A DNA stretch of 55,818 nt from Gluconobacter sp. Dm-62 (GCF_018256155.1 NZ_JAERLY010000017.1:1-55818); one strand, 5' to 3'; counted from the stretch's first letter, positions 1-9,923 are shown. Notes: generated from the letters alone by a model not told the origin. Translations and numbers: made by a program.

Positions 1-342
1 GAGGCAAGAAAGCTGCACTTATGCCGAAGTGGTTTGGCAACACTTTCACTCTTCACCATGAGTTTTTCAACACTATCGGGGGAGAGCGGAATGTCGGCAA
101 TCGGGAAGCGATAGCCGAAAGTAGTCGTTCGCAGCACTCAGGTTCATGACGCCTACCGACCCAGAGCCGGTCGTTCAGATCAGCCACCGCGAACGCCTGC
201 TCCTGACGGGAAGTTGCCCATGGGACGCCCCGACCCGAACGGCTGTTACTTGGGGCCGCCGGCCTTCGTTGGTCTCGAGACCAACGCGTCGAAGAGTGTC
301 GGTCGCGAATCGATGAGGGACAGGACTTCCATCAGCGCTAGG
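1..342. other. No recognisable gene (left edge)
   Basis: Short frames occur on both strands but none shows a ribosome-binding site plus a recognisable protein. The stretch ends at the left end of the IS481-type element. It may hold remnants of older insertions, but I cannot name them. Confidence 0.4.
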
Positions 343-1356
343 TGTTTAGTCCCGTTGTTTGATGGGGTATTATTTTCACGCGAGTGGAAGGAAGCCTTAT
401 GGGACAGATACGTCATGGCAGCGCCACGACCACGCACGCCGTGCGAGCAGCAATACAGCGATCGCAGGCTTCGCTCGCGACGCTGAGCAAGGAGTTCGGG
501 GTTAACCCGAAAACAGTTGCAAAGTGGCGGAAGCGTCAAACGGTTGAGGATCAGAAGACAGGTCCCAAAGAGCCGCGATCCACGGTTCTGTCCGAGACGG
601 ACGAAGCAATGATCGTGGCGTTTCGCCGGCATACGTTGCTGCCGCTGGATGACTGCCTTTATGCCCTGCAGGCCAGCATTCCCCATCTGACACGCTCGGC
701 CCTGCATCGCTGCCTGCAGCGCCACGGGATGTCCCGGCTTCCGGATATCGAGGGAGACCAGCCCAGACGACAGCGTTTCAAACGCTATCCCATCGGCTTT
801 TTTTCATATCGATATTGCCGAGGTCCAGACTGCTGAAGGCAAGCTGTATCTCTTCGTCGCCATCGATCGGACCAGCAAATTCGCTGTCACACAACTGGTT
901 GAGAAAGCCGATCGGAAGACCGCCTGGGAATTCCTCGAATATCTCCTGAGCATCATTCCTTACCGGATCCATACCATTCTGACCGATAACGGCATCCAGT
1001 TCGCTGATCAGCCCCGCAATCGCAATACGGCGTGGTCGCGTCCAATGCGCTTCGACATGATCTGCGAAGCCCACGGGATCGAACACCGTCTGACAAAACC
1101 CACCCCCCCCCTGGACGAACGGTCAGGTTGAACGGATGAACCGGACAATCAAGGAAGCAACTGTCAAACGCTTCCATTACGACAGCCACGAGCAGTTGAG
1201 GACACACCTCAGCGATTTCATGGCAGCCTATAACTTCGGGCGAAGGCTCAAGACCCTCAGTGTCCTCACCCCTTACGAATACGTCTGCAAAATCTGGACT
1301 TCAGAGCCAGAAAGATTCATCATCAATCCAATCCATCAAACCCCGGGACTAAACAA
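343..1356 (+). mobile_element. IS481-family-type insertion sequence with decayed transposase
   Basis: About 1.0 kb bounded by imperfect inverted repeats: TGTTTAGTCCCG then TTTGATG at the left end (343-365) and the matching complement at 1334-1355. The pentamer CTAGG lies directly outside both ends (338-342 and 1357-1361) and looks like a target duplication. The interior encodes a helix-turn-helix plus DDE transposase in three pieces. Length, HTH start and the LTDNGIQF core fit the IS481 family; the family call is by recognition. Confidence 0.75.
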
Positions 1357-1360
1357 CTAG
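384..1360 (+). pseudogene. IS481-type transposase, broken by two +1 shifts
   Basis: The frame starting at 384 gives an N-terminal helix-turn-helix (LSKEFGVNPKTVAKWRKR) and breaks near 797 in a run of seven T. The reading resumes one frame over with the DDE core (FHIDIAEVQTAEGKLYLF, then LTDNGIQFADQPRN) and breaks again near 1107 in a run of eight C. The last part from 1136 (MNRTIKEATVKRFHYD) runs to the stop by the right inverted repeat. Both breaks are single-base gains in homopolymers, so either genuine decay or a consensus error is possible. No other interruption is seen; joined, the protein would be about normal length. Confidence 0.8.
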
Positions 1361-1361
1361 G

Positions 1362-1431
1362 CTCAGGACCCATTGATTTGATTGTGGAAATCTGATTCAG
1401 ACTCTGCGAGGAGACTGGCAATGAGCGACCT
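1362..1431 (+). other. Possible left-end fragment of an IS5-type element
   Basis: This AT-richer stretch ends with ATGAGCGACCTG, which looks like a transposase start (MSDL) preceded by GAGGAGACTGGC as ribosome-binding site, then is cut off at the next inverted-repeat copy (1432). I recognise the pattern only loosely; a search against IS libraries would settle it. Confidence 0.3.
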
Positions 1432-1532
1432 GGAGAGTTCGAAAAACCCGTTTTAAGCTCTTTTGGTACATAACAATATCAATGGCTTATGATTCTTGTT
1501 CGGTTGAAAAAGGAGGGTTTTTCGAACCCTCC
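1432..1532. mobile_element. 101-bp MITE-like remnant of an IS with GGAGGGTTCGAAAAACCC ends
   Basis: The left end reads GGAGAGTTCGAAAAACCC (1432-1449). The right end is the inverse complement of GGAGGGTTCGAAAAACCC (1515-1532), one mismatch between arms. The 65 bp between hold no gene. The same end sequence recurs at 4875-4892, just before an IS5-type transposase start, so this is best read as an internally deleted copy of that element. Confidence 0.6.
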
Positions 1533-1643
1533 AGCTGCTCAAGACGCAGATCAAAAACGGCCCAAAGAACCATTAATCAAATCGCCGAAAGCCAGAAATT
1601 ACGGGCCAAGCGTATCAATCAAGGGTTCTTCGAGAACTCCACC

Positions 1644-4600
1644 TTAAAGAGAAACGTTCACGCCAAACTGAAAGGAACGCATAATAACACCCTTCTGAGA
1701 CCATGACGAGTTATACAAATAACCACCGTAAGTCGCATAATCCAAAGGAGCGCGAAAGCCAAGTAGATTATAAACGTTCGCATAAATAGACCAACGTTTA
1801 TTCATCTGATAATTAACAGTCAGATCAACATCCCAGAATCCCTTAACCCGGCACTGTGTGGGATAATTAGGTCCATTAGCCTGGTTCATGCCCAAGGAGT
1901 AGGCGCAACTATGACTATACAGTCCATTACTTCCTGCAGATGCAATACCACTATCATCTGCGACCGTTTTATAACCGCTCGTATAATAAACAGTTGGGGT
2001 AACTGCTAAACCTTTATACGAAAAAGTGTTGGCCCAGTTCGCTCTCCAACGTGGCGTACCAGAAGAAGAAACGCTTTGATAGGGACCAAGCGTCCCAGCA
2101 TAGCGATACGTAGTACCGTCAGGATTAACCTGATTAAAGCGTCTAACAAACGTTGCTTGCCCTTTACTATACCACATAATGTTGTGCAGAAAGCCGGGAA
2201 GACGTGCGTGCGCATCAATGGACATATCAAAGCCATCAGTCATCATACTTTTGGCATTAATATATTCGCCCTCAACATAACCCGGCGCGGCTAATGCGTT
2301 GGGATAGTTAGAGTCTTTTGGCCCTGGAACAACTGTAATTCCAGAAGGCTCCCCGGAATTTGATCCTCCATTCTCAATCCAGGAATTGAAATACTGATTA
2401 GGGTTAAGAATTCCTGTCGTAATATAGTGGTTCTTCTTAATGTAATAGTATTCAAAAGACAGTGTCATCCAATTCGTAGGCTTTATGACGGGACCGACGG
2501 TGTAGCTTGTCGATATCTCGGGTCGAAGATGCGGATTTCCTACACTCATTAGCCCAAGATAATTACCTGATTGAACATAAGCACTATTTCCATGAGACGC
2601 CATCCATGCTTGCACAGCAGGATTGGACGTGTCGTAGGTCACCGGAGTAAAACCTTCCGTCTGGCCGCCCGTCTCCGCAAAACTAGGCACACGAAAGCCA
2701 CGATTAAATGTGCCACGTAACGTGAACTGTTTGACTGGTTTGAACTGGAAGCCAACTTTCGGAGAGAAATGGCTGAAGCCTTCTGAATAGTGATCGTAAC
2801 GACCTGACGTATCAACAACGAACTGTTTTACAACAGGCAAATTTGCCTCGTAGAAACCAGATTCAACCCAACGATGACCGATCTGCGAGACCGGATTGTA
2901 ACTCGCCCACTGATTCGCGTAGTTGCTTGTGTCAATTGGATTGGCGTTTGGGTCGTTCACGGATTCATAACGCCAGTTTGCTCCAATCGCGAGCTTAGCC
3001 ATACCGCCCGGAAGCTTGAAAAGCCCTTTACTGAGACCAACCTGCCCTGAATATTCCTGTGAACGGGCGTTAATAGTGTTCGCAGGCAAAACATAATTCA
3101 TTTCAGAACGCGAGTTTTTTGACGGGTCAACAAAATTATACGACCCATCCGCAATCGCTGCTGTTAAATGACTGATGTATGGCTGTCCTGTTTGCACCTG
3201 ATTAAGAAGCGTATTCATGCCGACAAAATCAGCATTATAATTCCAGTCGGAACCCCAATTCGAATGAGACCAACCAGTATAACGAACTGATCCCCTGAAA
3301 TTATTAGAGGTGTCGGTAGTTACTGGAGTTTGATTGAACAAGCCAACCACTTGCGCATCTTGATGTTGTGCGGCGTATGGATCGTTCGGGTTCAATTGTC
3401 CATTCGAAAGCTCCCACGGCAGAATGGTGGGAGAATTACCAGCCAACTCATCCTGTGTATACGAACCATAGGATGCTGGCGTCCCGGTCGTAATTGTACG
3501 CGCCTGAGACCAGTTAAACATCGCGATCAACTGCGACTGATCTGTGACATTCGCCGTCAAATGTGCTGTAGCGCTAATACGACGCAAATCAGGGGCGACT
3601 TGCTTGTAACGCATTGCGTTCTGTGAGCATGCATTTGTAAAAGAATTGGGATAATTTGTGGAAAAGCCGTAACCTGAGACGCCTGTCTGATTACTACCGC
3701 ATCCAGCAGAAGAATTCAGAAGATTATATCCACCAACACCACTTCCATTGACAGCAGGGCGAACAAGAGCTGTAGTTGTTGCACCAGTAAAGTTTGTATT
3801 AAACTGATTTGTCCCCGGAAGAAGAGTATTTGTGTTTCCGTTGGAACCGCCCAACGATGTCAGATCCCCACTATTATATGGCGATTGAAGTTGGCGATAA
3901 TATAAAGAATCATCCTGTTGGTATTCGGAATTGATGTAAAAATTGTAACCGTCGTTAGCAAGATCACCATGCCCGAATGTAGCATATAAGCGCTGATGAC
4001 CTTGGTCTCCACGCTGGGTCAGACCACCCTCGGCATTGCCTTCAAAACCCTTAATCTCGTTTCGGGTTCTGAAGTTAATTACGCCTGCAACTGCATCTGC
4101 ACCGTATGTTGCAGAACCTCCGTCTTGCAGGACATCCATACCTTCAAGGATAGACATTGGGATCCAGGTCGTGTCGACAAAATCACGTTCGCCATCGTCC
4201 GCAAGCGGATAATAAGAACCTCTCTGTCCGTCGATGAGCACAAGAGTAGAGTCAGTACTGAGCCCACGCAACGACGGAGCTGATCCGCCTGGAGCAAACC
4301 CTCCTCCAGAAGCCCACTGGCTCGTTAAATTTCCTGCCCCGTTTGAGGAAAGTTGTTGAACGAGATCATTCACCGTTTTGAGACCACGCTGCTGCATGTC
4401 TTTGCGTGTGATATGAGTAATTTCGGATGAGCTTGTCGTATTGGGGTCGCGAAACAATGTACCCGTTACGACAACATTTTCACTACGAGATTTTGGAGCT
4501 TCGACGCTCTGCTTTAAAGCATTTCGCTTTGCAGAAGATATTGGTTCTGGATTATGATTTTTTATTGCTGCGCTTGACGTTTCAGTCTTTTTTAATTTGG

Positions 4601-4715
4601 ACGTTGCCGTATCACTAGGAGAGGCAGCATGCGCGCTTTGTGGCAATTGAAGCACAGTCGCAAGTGCAGTTGCCCCCATGAGCGATGTCGTCCATCGAGC
4701 CTTTTTCATAGCCAC
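1644..4715 (-). CDS. TonB-dependent outer-membrane receptor
   Basis: A 1023-residue protein with a signal peptide (cleavage likely after AHA at residue 30), a plug domain starting at ENVVVTG (about residue 79) and containing LVLIDGQRG and GGSATYGADAVAGVINF (about 195-210), then a long beta-barrel rich in aromatic residues. Such proteins import siderophores, vitamins or sugars across the outer membrane using TonB energy; the substrate cannot be read here. Size and plug motifs suit the large TonB receptors common in acetic acid bacteria. The last residue is Leu, not the usual Phe. The gene is clearly more AT-rich than its surroundings, has no partner gene (no TonB, FecR or transporter) and sits between IS ends, so it looks like acquired cargo. 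Confidence 0.92.
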   Translation of the reverse strand: MAMKKARWTTSLMGATALATVLQLPQSAHAASPSDTATSKLKKTETSSAAIKNHNPEPISSAKRNALKQSVEAPKSRSENVVVTGTLFRDPNTTSSSEITHITRKDMQQRGLKTVNDLVQQLSSNGAGNLTSQWASGGGFAPGGSAPSLRGLSTDSTLVLIDGQRGSYYPLADDGERDFVDTTWIPMSILEGMDVLQDGGSATYGADAVAGVINFRTRNEIKGFEGNAEGGLTQRGDQGHQRLYATFGHGDLANDGYNFYINSEYQQDDSLYYRQLQSPYNSGDLTSLGGSNGNTNTLLPGTNQFNTNFTGATTTALVRPAVNGSGVGGYNLLNSSAGCGSNQTGVSGYGFSTNYPNSFTNACSQNAMRYKQVAPDLRRISATAHLTANVTDQSQLIAMFNWSQARTITTGTPASYGSYTQDELAGNSPTILPWELSNGQLNPNDPYAAQHQDAQVVGLFNQTPVTTDTSNNFRGSVRYTGWSHSNWGSDWNYNADFVGMNTLLNQVQTGQPYISHLTAAIADGSYNFVDPSKNSRSEMNYVLPANTINARSQEYSGQVGLSKGLFKLPGGMAKLAIGANWRYESVNDPNANPIDTSNYANQWASYNPVSQIGHRWVESGFYEANLPVVKQFVVDTSGRYDHYSEGFSHFSPKVGFQFKPVKQFTLRGTFNRGFRVPSFAETGGQTEGFTPVTYDTSNPAVQAWMASHGNSAYVQSGNYLGLMSVGNPHLRPEISTSYTVGPVIKPTNWMTLSFEYYYIKKNHYITTGILNPNQYFNSWIENGGSNSGEPSGITVVPGPKDSNYPNALAAPGYVEGEYINAKSMMTDGFDMSIDAHARLPGFLHNIMWYSKGQATFVRRFNQVNPDGTTYRYAGTLGPYQSVSSSGTPRWRANWANTFSYKGLAVTPTVYYTSGYKTVADDSGIASAGSNGLYSHSCAYSLGMNQANGPNYPTQCRVKGFWDVDLTVNYQMNKRWSIYANVYNLLGFRAPLDYATYGGYLYNSSWSQKGVIMRSFQFGVNVSL

Positions 4716-4870
4716 AGGTTACTCCGTCAAAACTAGGGGCGCGGATCATGTATGATCCCACAACATTTCGTATCAGAAACATCCTGTCACATGACGACTG
4801 GGCCTAAAATTAAAAAAGTCACATTTTGACCCTGTTTGACCAGTTAGTTGTTTTTTCGCAACACAAATCA

Positions 4871-4953
4871 AGCTGGAGGGTTCGAAAAACCCCCTGGTTT
4901 TGAGGTCTGCTCTGTGATTCCGTTCGTCCGATTCTGACTGAGGGAATGGCGTT
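4871..4953 (+). mobile_element. Left end of an IS5-type element
   Basis: GGAGGGTTCGAAAAACCC at 4875-4892 is the same terminal sequence as at 1432 and 1532, here facing right, followed by about 60 bp of leader and the transposase start at 4954. AGCT lies directly outside this end (4871-4874) and directly outside the right end of the 101-bp remnant (1533-1536). The rest of the element is gone: the transposase reading joins coupling-protein sequence near 5090. Confidence 0.55.
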
Positions 4954-6678
4954 ATGAAGCAGGCTGCTTTCTTTGATGTTGAAGAGCGACTTGCCCGGTT
5001 GAGCGGGCTTGGCGATCAGCTCGAAGCGTTTTTCCGGACTGTGGATTTTGAAGTGTTCCGTCCTGATCTGGAGAAGGCTCTGGCCTATGCAGACATGACC
5101 GAGCTTCTGCTCACGCTCTTTCTGCCTGAAGACAAGAAAGGCGGAGGGGGTAACTCCGCGCATTTCCGCGACAGGGCCGAAGCGCTTATTCGCGGCATGT
5201 CCTATGTCTTCGTCTGGGTCCGGGACAACCTTGGCATTCCGATCATGTCCGAGACCATCCGCACGATGTTCTCTGACATCGTGAAACTGCGCGATCTCTA
5301 CCAGGATCAGATCTTCACCTACTATGATGCGGATGCAGCTGAGACGCGAAAAGTCGAACTGCCGCCCGAGTTTGACCGGACCCTGCTGAACCCGGTCCGC
5401 GACTACGTGACAGAGACGGGTGGCTTTTCGAACACCAAAAGCGTGGGAGACCAGGACAAGGTTCGCGAGCAGCATTCCTATGTGGTGGGTGGCTTCGGCA
5501 AAACCTTTACCCAGATGAGTTCCACGCTGGGGCATATCTTCCGGTGCAATATCGGTGATGTGGACTTCCGGGACGTCATCTTCAATCGGCGCATCCTGGT
5601 CGTTCTTCTCCCCTCGCTCGAAAACCACCCGGACACGAACGCCGCCCTGGGCAAGGCCGTCATCACGGCGCTGCGTTACGCGCTTGCGGCGGCACTCGGC
5701 ACCTCGATTGAGGGCGACTATGAGGACCGCGTCGTAAATCGCGCGTCGTCCTCGACGGTGCCCTATCCTCTGGTTCTGGACGAAGTCGGTCAGTTCGCGA
5801 CACGCGGGATTGACGCCATGATGGCGTTGGGTCGCGAGCTGAACATTTCCCTGCTGATCTCGTTTCAGGAAGTGGGCACTCTCTACGCCACGCTCGGTAA
5901 GGATTTGACCGTTCCGCTTCTCGGCAATCCCAAGCTAAAGATCTTTGAAAATATCGAAGATTCTGGTCCAACCCGGGAGTGGATCGAACAGTCAGGTGGA
6001 ACGATGCCTGTCAGCGTCCTCCCCGGTTTCGACAGTTCCAACCCTCTGGGCGTCTATGCGGACCAGCAGCGCGCAGACATCCGGGACGTCAAGCGGATCT
6101 CCTGGAGCGATGTGCAGAACCTCCGACAGGGGCAGGCGATCATTCTCTTCCGAGGAAAGCGCATCTACACGCGACTGTTCTATGCCGGCATCAAGCCAGA
6201 GGGCGTGAACAGGGTGTTCCCCACAGTTTCGGCGGCTCCCGCTCTTGAAGCCCCTGTATCGAAGGAACCGGCTACAGAAGCAGATGACGTGGCTCGGCGT
6301 CTTCAGGAAGGGCGCGATCGGATCGAAAAGGGTGATCTCCGGCCGTTAACCGGAGTCTTGGGAGAGCTATATCAGCGGCTCGGCGTCGTTCTCAATACGG
6401 AAGGCACGCCCCTACAGGACGCCCAGGAACTCCTGAACCTGCTCTTCCCCAATGAGACATCGGCAGAAGAAAAGCCGTTCGCAAAGCTATTTGAGACCCT
6501 CGTTCCTCCGTCCGCTCAGTTGCCCCGTACAACGGAACCGCTTCATGCGGATCTGGACAAAGCACTCCTGACCGAGCTGGTGGCCTTTGAGTCGGCCCTT
6601 GGACTGGATGAGCGTGCGGCCGTCGAGGCAGTCACGCACGCCCTGAATCTCTATGCGCGCGGCAAAGAACTCGCATAG
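4954..6678 (+). CDS. Truncated T4SS coupling protein fused to IS5-type transposase N-terminus
   Basis: Residues 1 to about 46 (MKQAAFFDVEERLARLSGLG onward, to KALAYA) look like the start of an IS5-type transposase. From about residue 47 the sequence is the C-terminal half of a TraD/VirD4-type coupling protein, the ATPase that feeds the relaxase-DNA complex to a type IV secretion channel. The Walker B stretch PLVLDEVGQF lies near residues 271-280, followed by the TraG/TraD C-terminal region (LLISFQEVGTLYATLGKD). The Walker A loop and N-terminal membrane segments are missing, so the product should not couple on its own. The frame is open across the junction and uses the IS start codon. The 574 residues compare with about 600-850 for whole family members. 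It converges with the relaxase gene at 6720. Confidence 0.8.
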   Translation: MKQAAFFDVEERLARLSGLGDQLEAFFRTVDFEVFRPDLEKALAYADMTELLLTLFLPEDKKGGGGNSAHFRDRAEALIRGMSYVFVWVRDNLGIPIMSETIRTMFSDIVKLRDLYQDQIFTYYDADAAETRKVELPPEFDRTLLNPVRDYVTETGGFSNTKSVGDQDKVREQHSYVVGGFGKTFTQMSSTLGHIFRCNIGDVDFRDVIFNRRILVVLLPSLENHPDTNAALGKAVITALRYALAAALGTSIEGDYEDRVVNRASSSTVPYPLVLDEVGQFATRGIDAMMALGRELNISLLISFQEVGTLYATLGKDLTVPLLGNPKLKIFENIEDSGPTREWIEQSGGTMPVSVLPGFDSSNPLGVYADQQRADIRDVKRISWSDVQNLRQGQAIILFRGKRIYTRLFYAGIKPEGVNRVFPTVSAAPALEAPVSKEPATEADDVARRLQEGRDRIEKGDLRPLTGVLGELYQRLGVVLNTEGTPLQDAQELLNLLFPNETSAEEKPFAKLFETLVPPSAQLPRTTEPLHADLDKALLTELVAFESALGLDERAAVEAVTHALNLYARGKELA

Positions 6679-6719
6679 CACCTGAGGCGGCATGTCCCAT
6701 GCCGCCTCCGTCTTCGAAC

Positions 6720-9700
6720 CTACATCCCGCGTCCTGTGCCACGAACCCGCGTGCGATCGCGCTCCCGCTCTTCTGCCTGTGCAGCCGCGCAAGCTTGCTG
6801 CAGCCGGTCTTCGGCCTGCTGCGCCCGCCGCCGTTCCTGCAGGTCCTCAACCCTCCGCGCTGCATTCAGGGCATCCTGCGCGGCATAGCCGGCCTTGCGC
6901 AGTTTGCGACTGACATCATCCCACTGCGCACGCGGGACATCCCGGATCGGGGCTTCCTCAATATGTCGCCGCACCTGACCACCCGGTGACTGCCCCTTCT
7001 GCCGGGTGCGCTCATTGACGTGGTTCTGCCGGATCCAGCGCGTATTGGCTTCTTCGTGCGCCAGGCGGGCTTTTGCCAGATCGACGGCCAGCGACTTGTA
7101 GGGATGTCGCCCCATGTCAGATGCCAGACGGTCATACAGATCGTTGACCGTCACCGGCCGGATATCACCCAAAGCCCGCGAAAACGTCTCGGCTTCCCGG
7201 AGAGATCCTTCGGACACGGCCGTCCAGCAGCGATGAACATGCCGGCTTTCAGCGACATAGGACGTAAAGCCGGTCATGGCCGAAGATCCACGCGGCATGG
7301 CGTTGATATGCTCATCGGACGTCACACCCTGCGCCGCATCGACCGTCATGGCATGACCAAAGCCCAGTCGAACGCGTCCGGTCTTCGGGTCGGCCAGCCG
7401 GGTCCAGGGTACGAGCCCTTCCCGTCCCTTCGCATTCTGTAACACCAGCCCCTCATCGGACCAGCCTTTGACGGTCGTGAAGTCGCCATTCGAACCAAGA
7501 TCACGCCAGCGACGCCCATGCGCGGTCTCCACCCGGACGCTGGTTTTCGAAAACAACCGAACCCGGTCGCCAACAGCGAGAGGCAGCTCATAGGTGACGC
7601 CACGCTGATCGATGGCCGCCTTGACGATCTCCGCCTGCCCGATCTCGCCACGCTTGCGCAACCGGTCGCGAACGGCACGGCTGAGATCCATGACGTCTTC
7701 GTTTGTCGGCGCGGACATGGTGATACCCCGCTCCGATCCGGCCTGGGTCAGCATGTCGCGACGTCGAAGATACAGGTCAGCGATCTGCTCAACGACCTGG
7801 TCATGGTCGCCCCCCACAAGTCGGATCGTGCCGTCCTTGCGCTTCATGTCGATGGCTTCACGCGCCCGGGCGATATCGGCTTTCTTCTGTTCGTCCTCGG
7901 TCTGGCTCAGGTCGCGGCCGGGACTGCGGAACATGCTGGCGATCTGCCGACCACGCGCGGACTTCTGGCGGATCGTGCTCAACAGCTCCGGACGCGCCTC
8001 TTTGGGCATAACCCGCAAAAGCAGTTCGACAGCGTCGCCGGCCTCGATCGCCTGGGCCTGTTCCCGGTCGCCCACCACCCGAAGGGCAAAACCTTTTTCC
8101 TGCTGAAGCTGGAGGATCTCAAGCAGCTGACGCGGGGAGACCTGACTGACTTCATCAAGGACAAGAACAGACTGGCGATCGAGGTCGATCTTTCCCTGCG
8201 CCAGGCCGTCCAAAAGCGGTGTCATCGCGTAGGTTTGGGAAATGCCCGCATCCTTCAGCGCATCGGCCTGACGCCAGGCAATGGCCGCGCCAATGACGGT
8301 ACGACCATCCTCCTGCCAGGCGTCGACCAGAGGCTTCAGAAGTGTCGTTTTGCCGGAGCCGGCGACACCGATAAGAAAGCCCAGACCGCCCGCCTGACCA
8401 AGCGCATTGATGGCCGCAAGCTGCGCAGCGCCGTGTGCTGGCTCACGCGTGAAGTCGAGACCCGACCGGGCGACGGCTGCGGCGATCTGCTCGTCACTGA
8501 GCGCGCCGTCCCGCGTGCGCGCCGACAGACCGGCAAGACGGGCCATATCCTTTTCGAGCGCGATCTGGGCACTTGTCGCGACCCGGAGGCGGCCGTCCTG
8601 CTCGCGCTCCAGAAAACGGACCTGTTTGCCATCGATCTCGATGCCGCGCTCCTGGATCAGATCGGCGATCCGCTCGACGTCCTGCGTGCCTTCAATGCCA
8701 GCCGCAATGAGACCCCGTGCGGCATGGGTCCGGAACGTGTCCCGGTCGAGAACAGCAGCTGTCCGAAACTCCTCAGCCAATTTCTTCGCCGCAATCGCAT
8801 AAGCCAGTTCGTAGCGCTCAGCGCGCCCTAATGGCTGGACCTTCTCATTGGTCAGGACAGTATCGTGATACCACCCGATGTCGTGAGCCTGCTCAAGCCA
8901 GAACTCCCTGTCGTTGCTGCCATTGTACTTCTTTGAGCGGTAAGCGAGATTTGCGTTGTGAAGGATTGAAAACTTCCGCTCGGCCGACAAATCGTTCCAG
9001 TCCAGGCCCTGCCGTTTGGCATAGGCTTTTCCCATTTTCTCCGCCTGGGAATGCCGCTTTGAAAAAAGCTCACAGGCTTCTCGCGGCACACCATCAATCG
9101 CGATTGCCCGGCCGCTCTCGTCGACATGCACCGCGATACCGAGCTTGCGAAGTTCGCCTGCAAGTTCCGCCTGGAAATACGCCCCGAACATGAAAGACGT
9201 CGCACTGGTAATGCGAGCACTGTCCAGCGAACCCAAATGGCCGCTTTCGGTCGCTATGGCATTCAAAAGCAGATTGTGAATATGCGCCTGTGGATCCCCC
9301 AGCACCGGAACTTCCACCGCCGCCGTGGGGCCTTTTGCGCCATCCTGAATCTTCATGACCGGTCGTGCCGTGTAGTGCCGGAACGATACCCACGCGACTT
9401 CCCCCCGTTCCAGCGTGGCGGTCTTTCCTGACCCTCTGCGCGCCACGCCAACCTCTTTGGCAATAAAAGCCATAGCCTTGTCGTTGGCCTTGTGAATTGC
9501 GCTCCAGATGAGCGCCCGCTCGGCATCCGTCGACGCAAATTCAGCGGCAAGCGTCACTGATTTATCGGGTGACGCTGTGAAGTCGATGGCCGAGTGCTCA
9601 CGCTTCCGGCCTGTGTTGGCCCATTTCTCACCTGTGTCAGCGCGCTTCGCTTCGAACAGATTGGCCAGCGCCTGGTCTGTCGGCACCTTCATGACGTCAA

Positions 9701-9923
9701 TGCCTAGCGCATCAGCGATCCGGGGGCCCATATCTGGCGACCACATTCCCCGCCCATCACGTCCGGTATAGTAGGTTGTCAGCCTGTCACCTGTATCACG
9801 GGTCGGATCACTCCGTTCCCGTTCAAAGCGGGCATCCTTCTCCGGCTCGGACTGATTCTCTCTCAGATAAGCGACGATCAGCTTGCCGGCACCTGCCGCA
9901 GAAATCTTCCGGTAAGTGATCAT
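6720..9923 (-). CDS. traA: MOBF (TrwC/TraI-type) conjugative relaxase-helicase
   Basis: This 1067-residue protein nicks oriT, stays bound to the 5' end and unwinds the plasmid. The N-terminal relaxase domain has candidate catalytic tyrosines Y19 and Y51/Y52 and the metal-binding stretch DPQAHIHNLLLN (about residues 207-218), close to the family pattern PxxHxHxxxxN. A RecD/TraI-like helicase follows, with Walker A GVAGSGKTTL (about 519) and Walker B VLVLDEVSQ (about 590). The C-terminus is a charged coiled-coil tail. The start overlaps the upstream small gene by four bases (ATGA), so the two are co-translated. Its likely oriT lies about 1.1 kb upstream. The symbol traA follows common use for this family in alphaproteobacteria and is not certain. 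Confidence 0.93.
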   Translation of the reverse strand: MITYRKISAAGAGKLIVAYLRENQSEPEKDARFERERSDPTRDTGDRLTTYYTGRDGRGMWSPDMGPRIADALGIDVMKVPTDQALANLFEAKRADTGEKWANTGRKREHSAIDFTASPDKSVTLAAEFASTDAERALIWSAIHKANDKAMAFIAKEVGVARRGSGKTATLERGEVAWVSFRHYTARPVMKIQDGAKGPTAAVEVPVLGDPQAHIHNLLLNAIATESGHLGSLDSARITSATSFMFGAYFQAELAGELRKLGIAVHVDESGRAIAIDGVPREACELFSKRHSQAEKMGKAYAKRQGLDWNDLSAERKFSILHNANLAYRSKKYNGSNDREFWLEQAHDIGWYHDTVLTNEKVQPLGRAERYELAYAIAAKKLAEEFRTAAVLDRDTFRTHAARGLIAAGIEGTQDVERIADLIQERGIEIDGKQVRFLEREQDGRLRVATSAQIALEKDMARLAGLSARTRDGALSDEQIAAAVARSGLDFTREPAHGAAQLAAINALGQAGGLGFLIGVAGSGKTTLLKPLVDAWQEDGRTVIGAAIAWRQADALKDAGISQTYAMTPLLDGLAQGKIDLDRQSVLVLDEVSQVSPRQLLEILQLQQEKGFALRVVGDREQAQAIEAGDAVELLLRVMPKEARPELLSTIRQKSARGRQIASMFRSPGRDLSQTEDEQKKADIARAREAIDMKRKDGTIRLVGGDHDQVVEQIADLYLRRRDMLTQAGSERGITMSAPTNEDVMDLSRAVRDRLRKRGEIGQAEIVKAAIDQRGVTYELPLAVGDRVRLFSKTSVRVETAHGRRWRDLGSNGDFTTVKGWSDEGLVLQNAKGREGLVPWTRLADPKTGRVRLGFGHAMTVDAAQGVTSDEHINAMPRGSSAMTGFTSYVAESRHVHRCWTAVSEGSLREAETFSRALGDIRPVTVNDLYDRLASDMGRHPYKSLAVDLAKARLAHEEANTRWIRQNHVNERTRQKGQSPGGQVRRHIEEAPIRDVPRAQWDDVSRKLRKAGYAAQDALNAARRVEDLQERRRAQQAEDRLQQACAAAQAEERERDRTRVRGTGRGM

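Noticed and set aside
384-1360. Programmed frameshifting in the IS481-type transposase
   Set aside because: IS481 transposases are normally a single frame, and both shifts are +1 gains at homopolymers, fitting error or decay better.
7518-8831. 437-codon rightward frame antisense to the relaxase
   Set aside because: Long antisense frames are expected opposite GC-rich genes; no ribosome-binding site or family features, and the relaxase is certain.
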